A DNA stretch of 64,000 nt from Polaribacter vadi (lineage in GTDB: Bacteria > Bacteroidota > Bacteroidia > Flavobacteriales > Flavobacteriaceae): contig NZ_CP017477.1 of the NCBI RefSeq assembly GCF_001761365.1, forward strand, positions 952,501 to 1,016,500, written 5' to 3'. The notes below the pieces were generated by a model. The model was not told the DNA's origin, ran no database searches, and saw nothing but the letters and a program-made list of their open reading frames with translations. Shown here piece by piece: positions 16,603-25,286 of the stretch. A program made the position numbers and the translations under genes. Position 1 is the stretch's first letter. Each line of letters starts with the position of its first letter.

Positions 16603-17898
16603 TTAAATTTCTTCTGCTTGTATTTTTTTAGCAACAGCTTCAACTTCATCTAAAACACGTAATAAATTACCATTCCAAAGTTGTGCAATTTGAGCCTCTG
16701 TATAACCTCTTTTCACCAACTCTAGTGTAACATTAAAAGTTTCGGAAGCATCATTCCAACCATCAACTCCTCCTCCACCATCGAAATCTGAACTAATTCC
16801 AACATGATCAATACCTATTTTATTAATTAAATAATCTATATGATCTACAAAATCTGCAACATTTACTGGCGCATTTTCTGAGGATTTCATTTTATTTTTT
16901 GCTTCCTTAGATAACTGTGTATAGGTTGCAATTGCATCTTCTTGCGCTTTTCCTTCTAAGTTTCTAATTTCATTTCTAGGAACTAAATTTAAATTTTGTT
17001 CTTTTGCTAAAAGGTCCATTTCACCTCTTAAAGCTTTTTTAAACTTTTTATCTTTTTCGGTATTTACATATGCACTAAAAGCTACAGTTTGTACAACACC
17101 TCCATTTTCTTTTAACCATTGTAATTGTTCGTCATCTAAATTTCTACTATGATTACAAAGAGCTCTTGCAGATGAATGTGAAGCTATAATTGGTGCTTTA
17201 GATAGCTCAATCATATCTTTCATCGCTTTTTTGGAAGGATGAGAAACATCAATCATCATTCCCCATTTATTCATTTCTTTAATAACTTCTTTTCCTAAAT
17301 CGCTTACACCATTGTGCAACCAAATATCATCTTCTTCTCCTGTATTTGAATCACAAAATTGACTATGTCCATTATGAGAAAGACTCATATATCTTGCACC
17401 CAAATCGTAAAATTCTTTCACTCTACTAATATCTGTTCCAATAGGATACGCATTTTCTACACCAATCATTGCAACTTTTTTCCCAGATTTATAAATGGCG
17501 TTAACTTCGTTTGATGTTGTTGCTAAACCAATTCTTTTAGGAGCAATTTCTTTAGTAAGTTTATGAATGGCATTAAACTTACTCATTGCATTTTTGTAAG
17601 CATTATCATACCCTTCTTTAGTTAATTCTCCTTGACCTGTATACACTATAAAAAATGCAACATCCAAACCACCCTCTTCCATATTTGGAAGGTTTACTTG
17701 GTTATTCAATTTTTGAGTATAATTTTTATCATCTGTAAAATTAGCTACATTAATATCTACATGTGTATCTAATGTTATAACTTTTTGATGAATTGCTTGG
17801 GCCTTGCTTACCATATCTTCATTATTAGTGGTATTCGTTTTTTCTTTTTTACAAGATATGATAATAAAAAAAAGAAGTAAAATTTTAAAAAATTTCAT
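16603..17898 (-). CDS. Peptidase family M19 membrane dipeptidase (lipoprotein)
   Basis: 431 residues. A lipoprotein signal ends at Cys16 (FFIIISC). The zinc site of M19 dipeptidases is complete: TLDTHVDINV (His46, Asp48), the bridging Glu region IGVENAYPIG, LSHNGHSQFCD, then MMIDVSHPS and the ASHSSARALCNHSRNLDDEQL segment, and GISSDFDGGGGVDGW. The enzyme hydrolyses dipeptides, probably in the periplasm or at the cell surface, and would help nutrient recovery. The gene is monocistronic, and the long gap upstream (17899-18852) carries small RNAs read in the same direction. Confidence 0.93.
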   Translation of the reverse strand: MKFFKILLLFFIIISCKKEKTNTTNNEDMVSKAQAIHQKVITLDTHVDINVANFTDDKNYTQKLNNQVNLPNMEEGGLDVAFFIVYTGQGELTKEGYDNAYKNAMSKFNAIHKLTKEIAPKRIGLATTSNEVNAIYKSGKKVAMIGVENAYPIGTDISRVKEFYDLGARYMSLSHNGHSQFCDSNTGEEDDIWLHNGVSDLGKEVIKEMNKWGMMIDVSHPSKKAMKDMIELSKAPIIASHSSARALCNHSRNLDDEQLQWLKENGGVVQTVAFSAYVNTEKDKKFKKALRGEMDLLAKEQNLNLVPRNEIRNLEGKAQEDAIATYTQLSKEAKNKMKSSENAPVNVADFVDHIDYLINKIGIDHVGISSDFDGGGGVDGWNDASETFNVTLELVKRGYTEAQIAQLWNGNLLRVLDEVEAVAKKIQAEEI

Positions 17899-17956
17899 GA
17901 TGGATTATTTAATTATATAAAGTTTAAATATAATAACTATTATTTAATAATAATGT

Positions 17957-18050
17957 GAAAAAAAAATCGTCTAAAAAAATTAACTTTAGACAATCTCCTA
18001 AAAGCTAGCTATTTTAAATTTCTCTAACTTATAATTATTTATATGCACTT
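17957..18050 (-). repeat. Decayed fourth small-RNA unit
   Basis: On the minus strand this stretch has a TTATAAGTTAGAGAAATTT segment resembling the loop region of the three units upstream (TTATAAGTTGGGGGATTTA), followed by a terminator-like stem (GTCTAAA / TTTAGAC, 17969-17991) and a run of nine T's. The only promoter-like box, TATTTTTA, is imperfect. It is probably a degenerate copy. Confidence 0.35.
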
Positions 18051-18196
18051 TAAAAATATCATGTAAATAAATTAAAAATAGAAGAATTGATTTTGGGTAA
18101 ATAGTCTTAAAAAAATATTTAACAAAAATATTTTCTTAGTTTCTTCAATTAAAATAAATATGTCATTTTTTTTAAAATTAATAAAAAATTTTTAAC

Positions 18197-18281
18197 AAAA
18201 AAAACGTTTAACTTCTATAGTTAAACGTTTTACTGTTGCAAATACATCCCTTAACTTGTATTTGCATTTTCTAATAAACCC
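18197..18281 (-). ncRNA. Candidate small RNA, tandem unit 1
   Basis: Minus-strand unit of about 85 bases. It has a promoter-like box TTTCTTTG (one base off TAnnTTTG, 18286-18293), a 10-bp perfect hairpin (18237-18246 with 18257-18266, arms TGCAAATACA and TGTATTTGCA) whose loop reads AGTTAAGGGA, and a terminator (AAAACGTTTAAC / GTTAAACGTTTT, 18201-18231) followed by T's. The loop matches the AGTTGGGGGA of the other two units while the stem differs in sequence, which is the mark of a conserved RNA structure. Confidence 0.55.
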
Positions 18282-18423
18282 AATACAAAGAAACTAATAT
18301 TATTAAATACATCTCTCGTTATTTGTTAAGATGTAATAGAAACACGTTAAACAGTCTTTAATATGCTTTACATTAAAAATACATCCAAATTCAGTGTAGA
18401 ATAAAAGTTTGTGATGACTTAAA

Positions 18424-18527
18424 AAAGAAAAAACGCCTGAATAAAATTCAGACGTTTTTTTGTACAATTTATAAATCCCCCAACTTATAATAATTGCGTT
18501 ATATTTAATTTTATGTGAACTAAATAC
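18424..18527 (-). ncRNA. Candidate small RNA, tandem unit 2
   Basis: Minus-strand unit of about 100 bases. The box TATATTTG (18532-18539) fits TAnnTTTG. The hairpin TTATAA / TTATAA presents the loop GTTGGGGGAT (18469-18491 region). The terminator at 18430-18458 pairs fully only as minus-strand RNA, because one position is G-U there but C-A on the plus strand, and it ends in a T-run. A minus-strand ORF from 18551 runs through this unit and unit 1's upstream part but has no protein-like character and is rejected. Confidence 0.65.
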
Positions 18528-18671
18528 ATTACAAATATACAAAATTTTCATTAATATTACATATATTTAATTAAAAATTAATATATAAATTTTAAAGTTT
18601 AGGTTTAACTTTTAAAAAAAAATCTTCAAAAAACTGTGTGTTAGAAGTTCTAAAAATAAATTATAAAACAC

Positions 18672-18762
18672 AAAAAACGGCTAAATAAATTTAGCCGTTT
18701 TTCTAGTCAATCTATAAATCCCCCAACTTATGATTAATTATTTGTACTTATTAATTAAATAC
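18672..18762 (-). ncRNA. Candidate small RNA, tandem unit 3
   Basis: Minus-strand unit of about 90 bases. The box TATATTTG (18767-18774) fits TAnnTTTG. The hairpin arms AATCATAA / TTATAGATT (one bulge) present the loop GTTGGGGGAT, within TATAAATCCCCCAACTTAT on the plus strand (18713-18731), which is almost identical to unit 2. The terminator is a perfect 13-bp stem (18673-18685 with 18690-18702) followed by T's. The rest of the 17899-18852 gap is AT-rich with three scattered copies of AAATACATC and no gene. Confidence 0.65.
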
Positions 18763-18852
18763 ACTACAAATATAGAGAGATTGTAAATTACACTTTTCCT
18801 TTTTCGACGATTGGGCATTTTATAACTTTAAAATGCATGTATTTATCGTTGT

Positions 18853-20223
18853 TTAAAGTGCACTAATAATATCGTATTTTGTTATAATATGATAATTACC
18901 ATTTTCTAAATCTACCAAAACAGCGTCATTTTCTTTGGATATTAATTTTGAAATAACATCAATTTTTGTCGACTTTTTAACAATAGGATATGGTTTTCCC
19001 ATAATTTCTTTGATAGGAATATGTGCATTCTTTTTATCCGATATAAAGTGATGTAATAAATCTGTTTCATCTACAGAACCTACAAAACCATTCATGTCTC
19101 TTACAGGAATCTGTGAAATTTTATTTCCTTTCATTCTCTCAATAGCATGTGAAACTAACTCTTCAGTCTGCACTGTTATTAATGGTTTATCATGATGATT
19201 ATTAATTAAATCTGCAGCAGTTTTAACTTCTTCCTCAATAAAACCTCTGTCTCTCATCCAATCATTATTAAACATTTTACCAACATATCTGCTTCCATGA
19301 TCGTGAAATAACACAACCACAACATCATCTTTTGTAAAATGTTCTTTTAATTGTAACAACCCTTTAACAGCAGCTCCAGCAGAATTCCCTAAAAACATGC
19401 CTTCTTCTTTTGCCAAACGCTGTGTGTAAATGGCTGCATCTTTATCTGTTACTTTTGTAAAACCATCAATAACATCAAAATTTACATTTTTTGGTAAAAT
19501 ATCTTCTCCAATACCTTCTGTAATGTATGGATAGATTTCGTTTTCATCAAAAACACCAGTTTCATGATATTTTTTAAAAACAGAACCATACGTATCAATT
19601 CCCCAAATTTTAACAGTAGTTCCTGCTTCTTTGGCTTTCATTTTTAAATATTTTCCAACACCAGAAATAGTTCCTCCTGTTCCTACTCCAACAACAAAAT
19701 GAGTAACTTTTCCTTCAGTCTGCTCCCAAATTTCTGGTCCTGTACTTAAAAAATGTGCTTTTGTATTGCTAGGATTATCGTATTGATTTACATACCAAGA
19801 ATTTGGCGTTTCTTCTCCTAACCTTTTAGAGACTGAATAATAAGAACGAGCATCAGTTGGTTCTACATTGGTTGGACAAACCACAACTTCTGCACCAACA
19901 GCTCTTAAAATATCTATTTTTTCTTTAGATTGTTTATCAGCCATCACAAAAATACATTTGTAACCTTTTACAATTGCAGCTAAAGCTAAACCCATTCCTG
20001 TATTTCCAGAAGTTCCTTCAATAATAGTTCCTCCAGGTTTTAAACGGCCATCTGCTTCTGCATCTTCAATCATTTGCAAAGCCATTCTATCTTTTACTGA
20101 ATTTCCAGGATTAAATGTTTCGTATTTAGAAAGTACCAAACATGGCAATTCTTTTGTTAAAACATTCAATTTTACTAAGGGAGTATTTCCAATAGTTTCT
20201 AATATATTTTCTGCGTACTTCAT
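18853..20223 (-). CDS. PLP-dependent cystathionine beta-synthase/cysteine synthase with CBS-domain tail
   Basis: 456 residues. Residues 1-320 are a fold II PLP enzyme: the Schiff-base lysine is Lys44 in NPGNSVKDRM, the phosphate/substrate loop is EGTSGNTGMGLAL, and the glycine loop GVGTGGTISGVGKYLK is present. Residues about 335-456 are a pair of CBS domains, as in human-type CBS enzymes, giving regulation by a nucleotide or S-adenosylmethionine. The enzyme joins serine or O-acetylserine with homocysteine or sulphide; the choice cannot be settled by eye. A perfect TACCTTTG box lies about 20 bases before the ATG. Confidence 0.9.
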   Translation of the reverse strand: MKYAENILETIGNTPLVKLNVLTKELPCLVLSKYETFNPGNSVKDRMALQMIEDAEADGRLKPGGTIIEGTSGNTGMGLALAAIVKGYKCIFVMADKQSKEKIDILRAVGAEVVVCPTNVEPTDARSYYSVSKRLGEETPNSWYVNQYDNPSNTKAHFLSTGPEIWEQTEGKVTHFVVGVGTGGTISGVGKYLKMKAKEAGTTVKIWGIDTYGSVFKKYHETGVFDENEIYPYITEGIGEDILPKNVNFDVIDGFTKVTDKDAAIYTQRLAKEEGMFLGNSAGAAVKGLLQLKEHFTKDDVVVVLFHDHGSRYVGKMFNNDWMRDRGFIEEEVKTAADLINNHHDKPLITVQTEELVSHAIERMKGNKISQIPVRDMNGFVGSVDETDLLHHFISDKKNAHIPIKEIMGKPYPIVKKSTKIDVISKLISKENDAVLVDLENGNYHIITKYDIISAL

Positions 20224-20277
20224 TTCTTTAATTTACAAATGCAAAGGTAAAATTTTTTAAATAGGTAAATGTGAAGT

Positions 20278-21513
20278 TTATGCAAACTTAATAGACTTTG
20301 AGGGTTCTATTTTTGTAATGATGTAAGATGGAATTATCAACATTAAAAAACATAAAAACAAGGTACCAATATTTAGCAGAATAATTGCTGTAAAAGAAAT
20401 ATAAACTGGCATTGTTGTTACATAATAGGTTTCTGGATTTAAAGTGATTACTTTAAAATAATGCTGTATAAATATTATAGATAATCCAATAACATTTCCC
20501 CAAAAAAGACCTTTTAAAATTAAATAAGATGCATTGTATAAAAACACTTTTCTAATACTTGTATTGGTGCTTCCTAAAGCTTTTAAAATACCAATCATTT
20601 GCACACGTTCTAATATTAAAACAAGCAAAGCAGTTATCATATTAATCCCTGCAATTACGATCATAATAGCAATTATAAACCACACATTATTGTCAAAAAG
20701 CTTGATCCACTCAAATACGTTTATATAAGTCTCTACTATTGTTTTACTATTTAAAGTAACACCTATTTTTGAATAAATTTCATTTCCTTTTTGATCAATT
20801 TCATCAAAATTATCTAATAAAACCTCAAAACCACCAACTTGATTTTCTGTCCATTTGTTGAGACTTTGCACTTCTCTAATATCACCAATCATAAAACTTT
20901 TATCAAACTGTGCAAAACCAGAATTATAGATTCCTGAAATAATATATTTTTTATTGGATGGTAATTTGCTGTTCTCAGTTTTTAAGAAAGTAGCTAAAAT
21001 AGTATCGTTTAATTTTAAATTTAATCGATTTACAATCGTTTGCGAGAGCAACACTTCTTTTGTTCTTGGTTGATTAAAATCTGGCACTTTCCCTTCCAGT
21101 AAATATTCTTCGAAAAAAGTCCAATCGTAATCTGTAGAAACTCCTTTAAAAATGATGCCTTCAAAATCGGTTTCTGTTCTTAAAATTCCCCCTTTATTTG
21201 CAAATACTTGAATATTTTTAATTCCTGAAATGCTATCGAACTTCGGATAAAAGTCTTGGTTTTTATTAACAGGTGTTGTAGAAACATCAGAATTGTTATT
21301 ATCGTAATTTACAATTTGAACATGGCCTTTAAAACCAGCCATTTTATCTCGTATTTTATATTGCAAGCCTAAACCTGTAGCCACAGCAATTAGCATAATA
21401 ATAATTCCCAACGCAATTGCTGTAATTGCAATTTTTATTATAGGTGAAGAAATACTATTTTTATACTTTTTGCCAGCAATAATACGTTTTGCTATAAATA
21501 ACTCGTAATTCAA
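20278..21513 (-). CDS. FtsX/LolC-E-like ABC transporter permease
   Basis: 411 residues from a TTG start at 21513 (LNYELFIAKRIIAGKK). An N-terminal helix (about 28-52, IIKIAITAIALGIIIMLIAVATGLG) is followed by a large periplasmic MacB_PCD-like domain (about 60-265), then three helices (about 275-400) with the FtsX pattern LLVLILERVQMIGILKALGSTN. Such permeases extract lipoproteins (LolC/E) or drive mechanotransmission; no ATPase gene is adjacent. ATG 21540 gives a longer frame, but a TACTTTTG promoter box overlaps it (21538-21545), so transcription would start inside that extension. Confidence 0.87.
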   Translation of the reverse strand: MNYELFIAKRIIAGKKYKNSISSPIIKIAITAIALGIIIMLIAVATGLGLQYKIRDKMAGFKGHVQIVNYDNNNSDVSTTPVNKNQDFYPKFDSISGIKNIQVFANKGGILRTETDFEGIIFKGVSTDYDWTFFEEYLLEGKVPDFNQPRTKEVLLSQTIVNRLNLKLNDTILATFLKTENSKLPSNKKYIISGIYNSGFAQFDKSFMIGDIREVQSLNKWTENQVGGFEVLLDNFDEIDQKGNEIYSKIGVTLNSKTIVETYINVFEWIKLFDNNVWFIIAIMIVIAGINMITALLVLILERVQMIGILKALGSTNTSIRKVFLYNASYLILKGLFWGNVIGLSIIFIQHYFKVITLNPETYYVTTMPVYISFTAIILLNIGTLFLCFLMLIIPSYIITKIEPSKSIKFA

Positions 21514-21517
21514 TTTG

Positions 21518-22768
21518 ATGATAGATTTTAAACCCTTCAAAAGTACATATTTAATCTTGTTTTTGTTGCTGAATTTCCAGCTGATTTCTTGTGCACAAAA
21601 AACACAAAATCAAAGTTCAGAGTTTCAGATTCAAAATTCTGAGAAAGAAGATGTATCCATTAAAACTGGAGCTGAAAGAACGGATGCATATGTAAAAATC
21701 TTAAAAGGAAAAAAAGTGGCTGTTGTTGGGAATCAAACATCAATCATTGAAAAAAGAGGAAAAAAGATAGAAAAAGGAGACTTTACTCATATTGTGGACA
21801 GTTTAATCAGTTTAGGTATCAACGTAAAAAAAGTTTTTGCTCCTGAGCATGGTTTTAGAGGAGAAGCAGATGCAGCAGAACTTGTAAAAGATGGCAAAGA
21901 CACCAAAACAGGCTTGCCAATTATTTCTCTTTATGGAAAAAATAAAAAACCCACAGCAGCACAATTAGAAAATATTGATGTTGTTATTTTTGATATTCAA
22001 GATGTGGGCGTTCGTTTTTATACCTATATTTCTACCTTACATTATGTTCTGGAAGCTTGTGCAGCTTTAAATATTCCTGTACTAATTTTTGATAGACCAA
22101 ATCCAAACGCACATTATGTAGATGGTCCTGTTTTGGAAATGGAACACAGCTCTTTTGTGGGTAAACATCCTGTTCCTGTGGTTTATGGAATGACTGTTGG
22201 CGAATATGGACAAATGATTAATGGTGAAAAATGGCTTAAAAATGGAATTAAATGCGATTTAACTGTAATTCCTTTAAAAAATTACACACATACTTCTGAT
22301 GTTCATTTAGCTGTAAGACCTTCACCTAATTTACCAAATGACAAATCTATAAACCTATACCCAAGTTTAGGTTTTTTTGAAGGAACTACTATAAATGCAG
22401 GAAGAGGAACCGAATTTCAGTTTCAAAGATATGGAGCTTCCTTTTTTCCAAAAAGCGATTTTAACTATACTCCAAAACCAAATTTTGGATCTAAATACCC
22501 AAAAGAAAATGGTAAACTTTGTTATGGTGTAGATTTACAGAACGAAAAAAAATTAGATAAAATAGACTTACAATGGTTACTTGATGCCTATCAAAAAACA
22601 CCAAAAACAGAAAAATTCTTTGGAAGCACCTTTACAATTCATGCAGGAAATACAAAATTACAACAACAAATTGAGCAAGGTTTATCTCAAGAAAAAATAA
22701 GAGAATCTTGGCAAAAAGATTTAGAAGCGTTTAAAAAAGTTAGAGCAAAGTATTTAATTTATGAGTAA
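21518..22768 (+). CDS. DUF1343 lipoprotein, NamZ-like exo-beta-N-acetylmuramidase
   Basis: 416 residues from ATG 21518, with a lipoprotein signal ending at Cys25 (LLLNFQLISC). The DUF1343 pattern is complete: GKKVAVVGNQTS, FAPEHGFRGEADA, KTGLPIISLYG, VVIFDIQDVGVRFYTYISTL, FDRPNPNAHYVDGPVL, and YPSLGFFEGTTINAGRGTEFQFQ. Characterised members (NamZ of Bacillus and Tannerella) remove terminal MurNAc from peptidoglycan fragments. With murQ at 55 kb, this fits a MurNAc recycling pathway. The gene is divergent from the permease, with only four bases between the two starts, and convergent with the DUF4835 gene. Confidence 0.9.
   Translation: MIDFKPFKSTYLILFLLLNFQLISCAQKTQNQSSEFQIQNSEKEDVSIKTGAERTDAYVKILKGKKVAVVGNQTSIIEKRGKKIEKGDFTHIVDSLISLGINVKKVFAPEHGFRGEADAAELVKDGKDTKTGLPIISLYGKNKKPTAAQLENIDVVIFDIQDVGVRFYTYISTLHYVLEACAALNIPVLIFDRPNPNAHYVDGPVLEMEHSSFVGKHPVPVVYGMTVGEYGQMINGEKWLKNGIKCDLTVIPLKNYTHTSDVHLAVRPSPNLPNDKSINLYPSLGFFEGTTINAGRGTEFQFQRYGASFFPKSDFNYTPKPNFGSKYPKENGKLCYGVDLQNEKKLDKIDLQWLLDAYQKTPKTEKFFGSTFTIHAGNTKLQQQIEQGLSQEKIRESWQKDLEAFKKVRAKYLIYE
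21538..21545 (-). promoter_or_regulatory. -7 promoter box that sets the permease start
   Basis: TACTTTTG on the minus strand, a full TAnnTTTG match. Transcription should begin near 21532-21534, downstream of ATG 21540, leaving the TTG at 21513 as the start. The box lies inside the coding sequence of the divergent DUF1343 gene. Confidence 0.6.
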
Positions 22769-22772
22769 AATC

Positions 22773-23663
22773 TTACTCAATGTTTCTCCACTTTGAGTTA
22801 TTGTTAGGAGAAATTTTCTTTAAGGATTCTACTAAATTAATTGCGTTTCTAGTTCTTGGTCCATCAGCATAAATATTTACTATTTCATCTGCTTTTGCAT
22901 CAAAAAACAAACGTATTAAATAATTACCAACAGTTTTGTTAAAGATATTTTCTACTTTTAAAACACTATCCTCTATCGTTTGTTTTGCGAACTCTTTGTT
23001 GGTTCCAAAATTGTCTAAACCTTTTATATGATAATCATATAAAATATCTCTAAAAACTTTTAGTTTTGGAGCTAATAAATTATCAATCAATAAAAAACGA
23101 TTTTGCTTTCCAATCACATTTTGCCAAGAAGCCAAATTACTTTGTTGCGCCTGTAACATAACGTTTTGAGCTTCTTCTAATTCAGCTTGTCCACCATATT
23201 CAGAAAAAGTATCTGCATCTACACCCAAAATGGTATACACGTAAAAAACGATTGTAGAAATTAGATTGCTATCAAAAGAGTTTTTATTATATATTAAAGG
23301 ATCAAACTCATTGTATTTAAATGTAAAATCGCTGTCTCTTAAATTTAAAACAGGCGTTTGATAACTTGAACCATAAACAGGTCTTGTTGATTGTATTTGT
23401 ATAGATGATGTAAATGTATTATCATTTCTAGAAGTAATAATAATATTCATGGCACAATCTACTCTTTCTTCTGTTTGAACAACTCTATTCGTCCATTTTG
23501 TTTGGTTGATAAATTCTGTCAAAGCAGTTTCTAGCGTTTTAAAAACCTGTAAATTAGAACCTGAAACTTGTTCGTAATTTATATTTACCAGACAATTTAA
23601 TTCTTGAGAGTTTGTGCTAATTGTAAAGAATACAAAAGAAAAAAGAAAAACTAGTTTACGCAT
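22773..23663 (-). CDS. DUF4835 exported protein, probable type IX secretion factor (PorD-like)
   Basis: 296 residues with a Sec signal peptide (residues 1-19, ending TISTNSQ). The mature part has the DUF4835 features: ELNCLVNINYEQVSGSNLQVFKTLE, RVDCAMNI with paired cysteines, and FNKTVGNYLIRLFFDAKADEIVNIYADGP near the end. The family is annotated, to my recollection, as PorD, needed for gliding or type IX secretion in some Bacteroidota. It follows coaBC in the conserved block. recN, which I would expect next in many flavobacteria, is absent. Confidence 0.85.
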   Translation of the reverse strand: MRKLVFLFSFVFFTISTNSQELNCLVNINYEQVSGSNLQVFKTLETALTEFINQTKWTNRVVQTEERVDCAMNIIITSRNDNTFTSSIQIQSTRPVYGSSYQTPVLNLRDSDFTFKYNEFDPLIYNKNSFDSNLISTIVFYVYTILGVDADTFSEYGGQAELEEAQNVMLQAQQSNLASWQNVIGKQNRFLLIDNLLAPKLKVFRDILYDYHIKGLDNFGTNKEFAKQTIEDSVLKVENIFNKTVGNYLIRLFFDAKADEIVNIYADGPRTRNAINLVESLKKISPNNNSKWRNIE

Positions 23664-23688
23664 ATTTAATTTATATTTCTATGTCTGG

Positions 23689-23734
23689 TCGAGCGCAGTC
23701 AAAACCTTACTTTAAACCTCTCGACTGCACTCGA
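23689..23734. repeat. Inverted pair of a dispersed flavobacterial repeat
   Basis: TCGAGCGCAGTC (23689-23700) and its inverted copy GACTGCACTCGA (23723-23734; 11 of 12 complementary) lie between DUF4835 and coaBC. The core is related to the repeat inside murB at 9478. It may act as a terminator or transcript-stabilising hairpin. Confidence 0.6.
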
Positions 23735-23748
23735 GGAAATAAGATATT

Positions 23749-24957
23749 TTAAACTAATTTTGTAACAATTTCATTCATAATATCTTTAGCAACTTCCACT
23801 TTCGATTTTAATTCAAATGGTTTTTCATTTAAATTTTTATCAATAATAGTAATTTTATTTGTGTTAGTTGCAAAACCAGCACCTTTATCTTGTAAAGAAT
23901 TTAACACAATCGCATCTAAATTTTTACGTTTTATCTTATTTTTTGCATTTTCAATTTCATTATTCGTCTCTAATGCAAAACCGATCAAAAGTTGATGCTC
24001 TTTAATTTCACCTAAAGAAGCCAAAATATCTTTTGTTGGTGTTAACTCCATTCTTAACGTAGAATCTTTCTTTTTTATTTTCTGATCTGCAATATTTTTA
24101 GGTTTATAATCTGCAACAGCAGCAGATAAAATAGCAATATCTACCTCTTTAAAATAAGTATGACATTCTTTATACATTTCATCAGCAGAAATAACATTAA
24201 TTCTCTTTACTAAAGAATGTTGTATTTGTTGATGACTTGGCCCTGAAATTAAAATAACTTCTGCACCTAAATTTGCAGCTGCATTTGCAATTGCAAAACC
24301 CATTTTTCCAGAAGAATGATTTCCAATAAAACGAACAGGATCTATAGCTTCATAGGTTGGACCAGCAGTAATTAGTATTTTTTTACCTTTTAAAGGTAAC
24401 TTCGAAAGAATATCATTTTCTATAAATGCAACAATATCTTCTGGTTCTGCCATTCTTCCTTCGCCAACTAAACCACTTGCTAATTCGCCTGAAGTTGCTG
24501 GAATTAAAATATTACCAAAAGAGTGTAATTTCTCTAAACTATTTTTAGTGGATGGATGAATATACATATCCAAATCCATAGCTGGTGCAAAGTATACAGG
24601 ACATTTTGCTGATAAATAGGTTGCTAATAATAAATTATTGCAGGTTCCATTTACCATTTTAGAAAGTGTGTTGGCAGTTGCAGGCGCAATTAAAAAATAA
24701 TCTGCCCATAAACCTAAATCTACGTGATTGTTCCAAAGTTCATTTTCTTCTTCTTTATCATAAAAAGTTGAATGAACTGGATTTTTAGAAAGTGTAGAAA
24801 GTGTAAGAGGTGTTATAAAATCTTTAGACGCAGGCGTCATAATTACTTTGACATCTGCGCCTAATTTTATAAATAAACGGACTAATGAAGCCGTTTTGTA
24901 TGCAGCTATTCCAGCAGTAATGCCTAAAAGGATTTTTTTACCACTTAGAACAGACAT
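23749..24957 (-). CDS. coaBC: Bifunctional phosphopantothenoylcysteine decarboxylase/synthetase
   Basis: 402 residues, a standard CoaBC (Dfp). It makes 4'-phosphopantetheine from phosphopantothenate and cysteine for coenzyme A. The CoaC half (1-180) has GKKILLGITAGIAAYKT, the catalytic His in NNHVDLGLWAD and APATANTLSKM plus the substrate clamp VNGTCNNLL. The CoaB half (190-402) has ILITAGPTYEAIDPVRFIGN and HSSGKMGFAIA, then LSAAVADYKPK. Its ATG overlaps the rpoZ stop codon, so translation is coupled. The downstream DUF4835 gene is on the same strand. Confidence 0.97.
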   Translation of the reverse strand: MSVLSGKKILLGITAGIAAYKTASLVRLFIKLGADVKVIMTPASKDFITPLTLSTLSKNPVHSTFYDKEEENELWNNHVDLGLWADYFLIAPATANTLSKMVNGTCNNLLLATYLSAKCPVYFAPAMDLDMYIHPSTKNSLEKLHSFGNILIPATSGELASGLVGEGRMAEPEDIVAFIENDILSKLPLKGKKILITAGPTYEAIDPVRFIGNHSSGKMGFAIANAAANLGAEVILISGPSHQQIQHSLVKRINVISADEMYKECHTYFKEVDIAILSAAVADYKPKNIADQKIKKKDSTLRMELTPTKDILASLGEIKEHQLLIGFALETNNEIENAKNKIKRKNLDAIVLNSLQDKGAGFATNTNKITIIDKNLNEKPFELKSKVEVAKDIMNEIVTKLV

Positions 24958-25280
24958 TATACTGTTTCTTCTGGATTTCTATGATAAACTTTATCATTTA
25001 ACCATTCCTCAACAGCAAGTGCAGTTGGTTTAGGTAAACGTTCGTAAAATTTAGAAACTTCAATTTGCTCTTTGTTTTCGAAAACTTCTTCTAAACTATC
25101 ATTATAAGTAGCAAATTCCTCTAATTTATCAACTAATTCCTTTTTTAAATCTTCGTTGATTTGGTTTGCTCTTTTAGCAATAATAGAAATTGCTTCATAA
25201 ATATTTTCAGTTGGAGCTTCCAAAAGATTCCTGTTATAAGTAACTGTACTTATTGCTGCTTTTGTATCTTTATAATCCAT
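24957..25280 (-). CDS. rpoZ: RNA polymerase omega subunit (Bacteroidota type)
   Basis: 107 residues. The core omega motif, an alpha-helical segment NIYEAISIIAKRANQINEDLK (residues 26-45), is followed by a charged linker and FYERLPKPTALAVEEWL, a pattern of Bacteroidota omega proteins. It stabilises the beta-prime subunit of RNA polymerase. It lies six bases after bamD and overlaps coaBC by one base, the usual order in flavobacteria. Confidence 0.88.
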   Translation of the reverse strand: MDYKDTKAAISTVTYNRNLLEAPTENIYEAISIIAKRANQINEDLKKELVDKLEEFATYNDSLEEVFENKEQIEVSKFYERLPKPTALAVEEWLNDKVYHRNPEETV

Positions 25281-25286
25281 AATTTG

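Noticed and set aside
18303..18551. Minus-strand ORF of 82 residues in the small-RNA region
   Set aside because: It runs through small-RNA unit 2, including its terminator and promoter box, has no recognisable domain, and its composition (Cys, Phe, His, Tyr scattered) looks like translated non-coding sequence.
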